Below, piece by piece: positions 5,784 through 7,021 of a stretch of DNA of 7,021 bases. Within the stretch, counting starts at the first letter, position 1. Every line of letters starts with the position of its first letter. The notes under the pieces were generated by a model. That model searched no databases and had not been told where the DNA came from. It was given only the letters and a program-made list of their open reading frames with translations. This stretch comes from Microbacteriaceae bacterium (GTDB taxonomy: Bacteria > Actinomycetota > Actinomycetes > Actinomycetales > Microbacteriaceae), in assembly GCA_029979375.1 (NCBI GenBank), contig JAPOHQ010000049.1:1-7021 (forward strand), read 5' to 3'. A program made the position numbers and the translations under genes.

Positions 5784-5789
5784 ATTCTC
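5784..5789 (-). promoter_or_regulatory. Candidate -10 element for the holin-family gene
   Basis: On the minus strand GAGAAT ends 6 bases before the ATG at 5777, the spacing expected for a leaderless transcript. The hexamer departs from TANNNT at its first base. A second GAGAAT on the minus strand lies at 5301-5306, upstream of purB. Weak evidence. Confidence 0.25.
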
Positions 5790-5802
5790 GCAAGCGGGTC
5801 GG

Positions 5803-5808
5803 TAAATT
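5803..5808 (+). promoter_or_regulatory. Candidate -10 element for a leaderless E1 alpha transcript
   Basis: TAAATT fits the actinobacterial -10 pattern TANNNT and ends 7 bases before the GTG at 5816, so transcription would begin at or next to the start codon. The gene has no ribosome-binding site, which fits a leaderless mRNA. No -35 match is seen, and the expected -35 position falls at the edge of the divergent gene. Confidence 0.5.
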
Positions 5809-5815
5809 AGCTTGA

Positions 5816-6934
5816 GTGACCCCCGCTAATCAAGAGCCCAGGCTTCAGCTATTGAGCGAAGACGGCACCTATGGGGTCGAGAAGGGCTACGAGCGCTACG
5901 GTGAGGTCATCGATTCGCTCGACGAAGACAAGCTAAAGACCTTCTATCGCGACATGGCTCGCATCCGCAGGTTTGACCAGGAAGCCATTGCCCTGCAGCG
6001 CCAGGGGCAGCTAGGACTCTGGGTTCCAGCCATAGGCCAGGAGGCCGCTCAGATTGGCTCCGGCTATGCGGTTGGGCAGAACGATCACATTTTCCCCAGC
6101 TATCGAGAGCACGGCGTTGCCATCACTCACGGCGTCGAGCTGATGTCGATTCTGAAGATGATGCGCGGTGTTAACCACGGGGGTTGGAATCCCGAGGAGA
6201 CTCGCTTCCACCTCTACGCCATTGTGCTGGGGTCGCAGGTTTTGCATGCCGTCGGCTATGCGATGGGTGTGAAGCTAGACGGCAAGGTTGGCACCGGTGA
6301 TCTAGAGAACGACCTAGCGGTCATCTCCTATCTCGGAGATGGCGCCACCGCCGAGGGCGATGTCTCCGAGTCCCTTCTGTTTGCCGCCGTGAATCACGCG
6401 CCAATTCTTTTCTTCATTCAGAACAACCAGTGGGCCATTTCGGCGAACATCGAGAGCCAAACCAAGGTTCCGCTTTACCGACGGGGAGAGGGTTTTGGGG
6501 TCCGCGGTCTGCGGGTGGATGGCAACGATGTCTTGGCCTGCTATGCCGCCACCAAGATTCACATGGATGAGGCGAGAGAGGGCGAGGGACCCTTCCTGAT
6601 CGAGGCGCTTACCTACCGGATTGGTGCCCACACCACCAGCGATGACCCAACGAAGTATCGTGACGAAGCTGAGGTCGAGTATTGGCGTCAGCGCGATCCC
6701 ATAATCCGCTTCGAAACCTTCCTCAGGCGACAGGGAGTCAAAGACGACTTCTTTGAAGAGGTCGCCGCCGCCGGAGACGAGCTCGCGAGAGATATCCGCG
6801 AGCAGACCTTCGCGCTACCCAAGCCGCCGCTCGAGGACATCTTCAACAACGTCTACTCTTCCGAGCACCCTGAGATCGAAAGGCAAAAAGCCTGGCTGCG
6901 CGCCTATGAGGATCAGATGGGTGAGCATGAGTAA
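5816..6934 (+). CDS. pdhA: Thiamine-diphosphate-dependent 2-oxoacid dehydrogenase, E1 alpha subunit
   Basis: E1 alpha pairs with E1 beta (next gene) to decarboxylate a 2-oxoacid, using thiamine diphosphate, and passes the acyl group to the lipoyl arm of E2. The 372-residue product has the thiamine-diphosphate motif from GDG at 174-176 to NN at 203-204. IFPSYREHG at 92-100 is a conserved cofactor-site segment. The loop YRIGAHTTSDDPTKYR at 267-282 corresponds to the phosphorylation loop of the animal enzymes. The substrate is uncertain: the loop, with TSDD, resembles the branched-chain 2-oxoacid enzymes (bkdA), yet many actinobacterial proteins of this type are named PdhA. The gene for E2, which would help, lies outside the window. 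The GTG start has no ribosome-binding site but a -10-like TAAATT stands 7 bases before it. The stop lies inside the beta-subunit gene. Confidence 0.92.
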   Translation: MTPANQEPRLQLLSEDGTYGVEKGYERYGEVIDSLDEDKLKTFYRDMARIRRFDQEAIALQRQGQLGLWVPAIGQEAAQIGSGYAVGQNDHIFPSYREHGVAITHGVELMSILKMMRGVNHGGWNPEETRFHLYAIVLGSQVLHAVGYAMGVKLDGKVGTGDLENDLAVISYLGDGATAEGDVSESLLFAAVNHAPILFFIQNNQWAISANIESQTKVPLYRRGEGFGVRGLRVDGNDVLACYAATKIHMDEAREGEGPFLIEALTYRIGAHTTSDDPTKYRDEAEVEYWRQRDPIIRFETFLRRQGVKDDFFEEVAAAGDELARDIREQTFALPKPPLEDIFNNVYSSEHPEIERQKAWLRAYEDQMGEHE

Positions 6935-7021
6935 TTACCGCGAAATGGCAATTGCCAAGGCCGTTGGGGCCGGGCTTGCGAGGGCAATGCAGAAAGATTC
7001 CAAGGTCCTGGTCTTCGGCGA
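6927..7021 (+). CDS. pdhB: 2-oxoacid dehydrogenase E1 beta subunit, 3'-partial
   Basis: Only the first 31 codons are present. They read MSNYREMAIAKAVGAGLARA and then MQKDSKVLVFG, matching the N-terminus of E1 beta subunits of the pyruvate/branched-chain type, where a conserved REMTIAKAL-like stretch is followed by a strand ending in GED. The window ends in the next codon (GA.), which fits the expected Glu. The ATG lies inside the last codons of the alpha gene, an 8-base overlap, so the two subunits are translationally coupled, as is usual for genes making equal amounts of two subunits. It shares the substrate uncertainty of the alpha subunit. Confidence 0.88.
   Translation, partial: MSNYREMAIAKAVGAGLARAMQKDSKVLVFG

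Overview
The window looks like a chromosomal segment from a small-genome or moderate-GC actinobacterium, most likely of the family Microbacteriaceae. This is inferred from three things. GC content is in the high fifties by eye (one 60-base line counted gives 57%). The gene order rpsF-ssb-rpsR-rplI-dnaB is typical of Actinobacteria. The proteins themselves are of actinobacterial type, including S6 with a basic/proline-rich C-terminal tail and SSB with the 'DEVGPSLRYAT' signature. Nothing in the window looks plasmid- or phage-borne, and I found no tRNA, rRNA, CRISPR array or insertion sequence.

Layout. Bases 1-1519 hold a tight forward operon: the 3' part of rpsF (its start lies before the window), ssb overlapping it by one base, rpsR and rplI. 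It ends in a strong intrinsic terminator at 1533-1570. Bases 1571-1818 are a non-coding spacer packed with same-direction DnaA boxes. Four are perfect TTATCCACA, a fifth fits the relaxed consensus, and two are one base off. The spacer also has an 8-bp inverted repeat and a candidate dnaB promoter. Next come dnaB (1819-3162) and two small genes for membrane proteins of unknown function (3167-3673 and 3683-3895), almost without gaps. The second one shares its last four bases (CTAG) with the stop codon of the convergent purB on the minus strand.

Bases 3892-5777 are on the minus strand: a small integral membrane protein of the 'phage holin family 4' superfamily (not a real phage gene), followed by purB. 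Separated from it by only 38 bases, the forward genes for the alpha and beta subunits of a thiamine-diphosphate-dependent 2-oxoacid dehydrogenase E1 start at 5816. The beta gene overlaps the alpha gene by 8 bases and runs off the window end.

How the genes fit together. The left half is a replication and translation block: ribosomal proteins S6, S18 and L9, the single-strand DNA-binding protein and the replicative helicase. The right half is housekeeping metabolism: purine synthesis and oxidative decarboxylation of 2-oxoacids. The most notable feature is the DnaA-box array just upstream of dnaB. It suggests that the initiator protein controls helicase expression, that the spacer titrates DnaA, or, less likely, that it acts as an origin element. 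Nothing else in the window points to a new multi-gene system.
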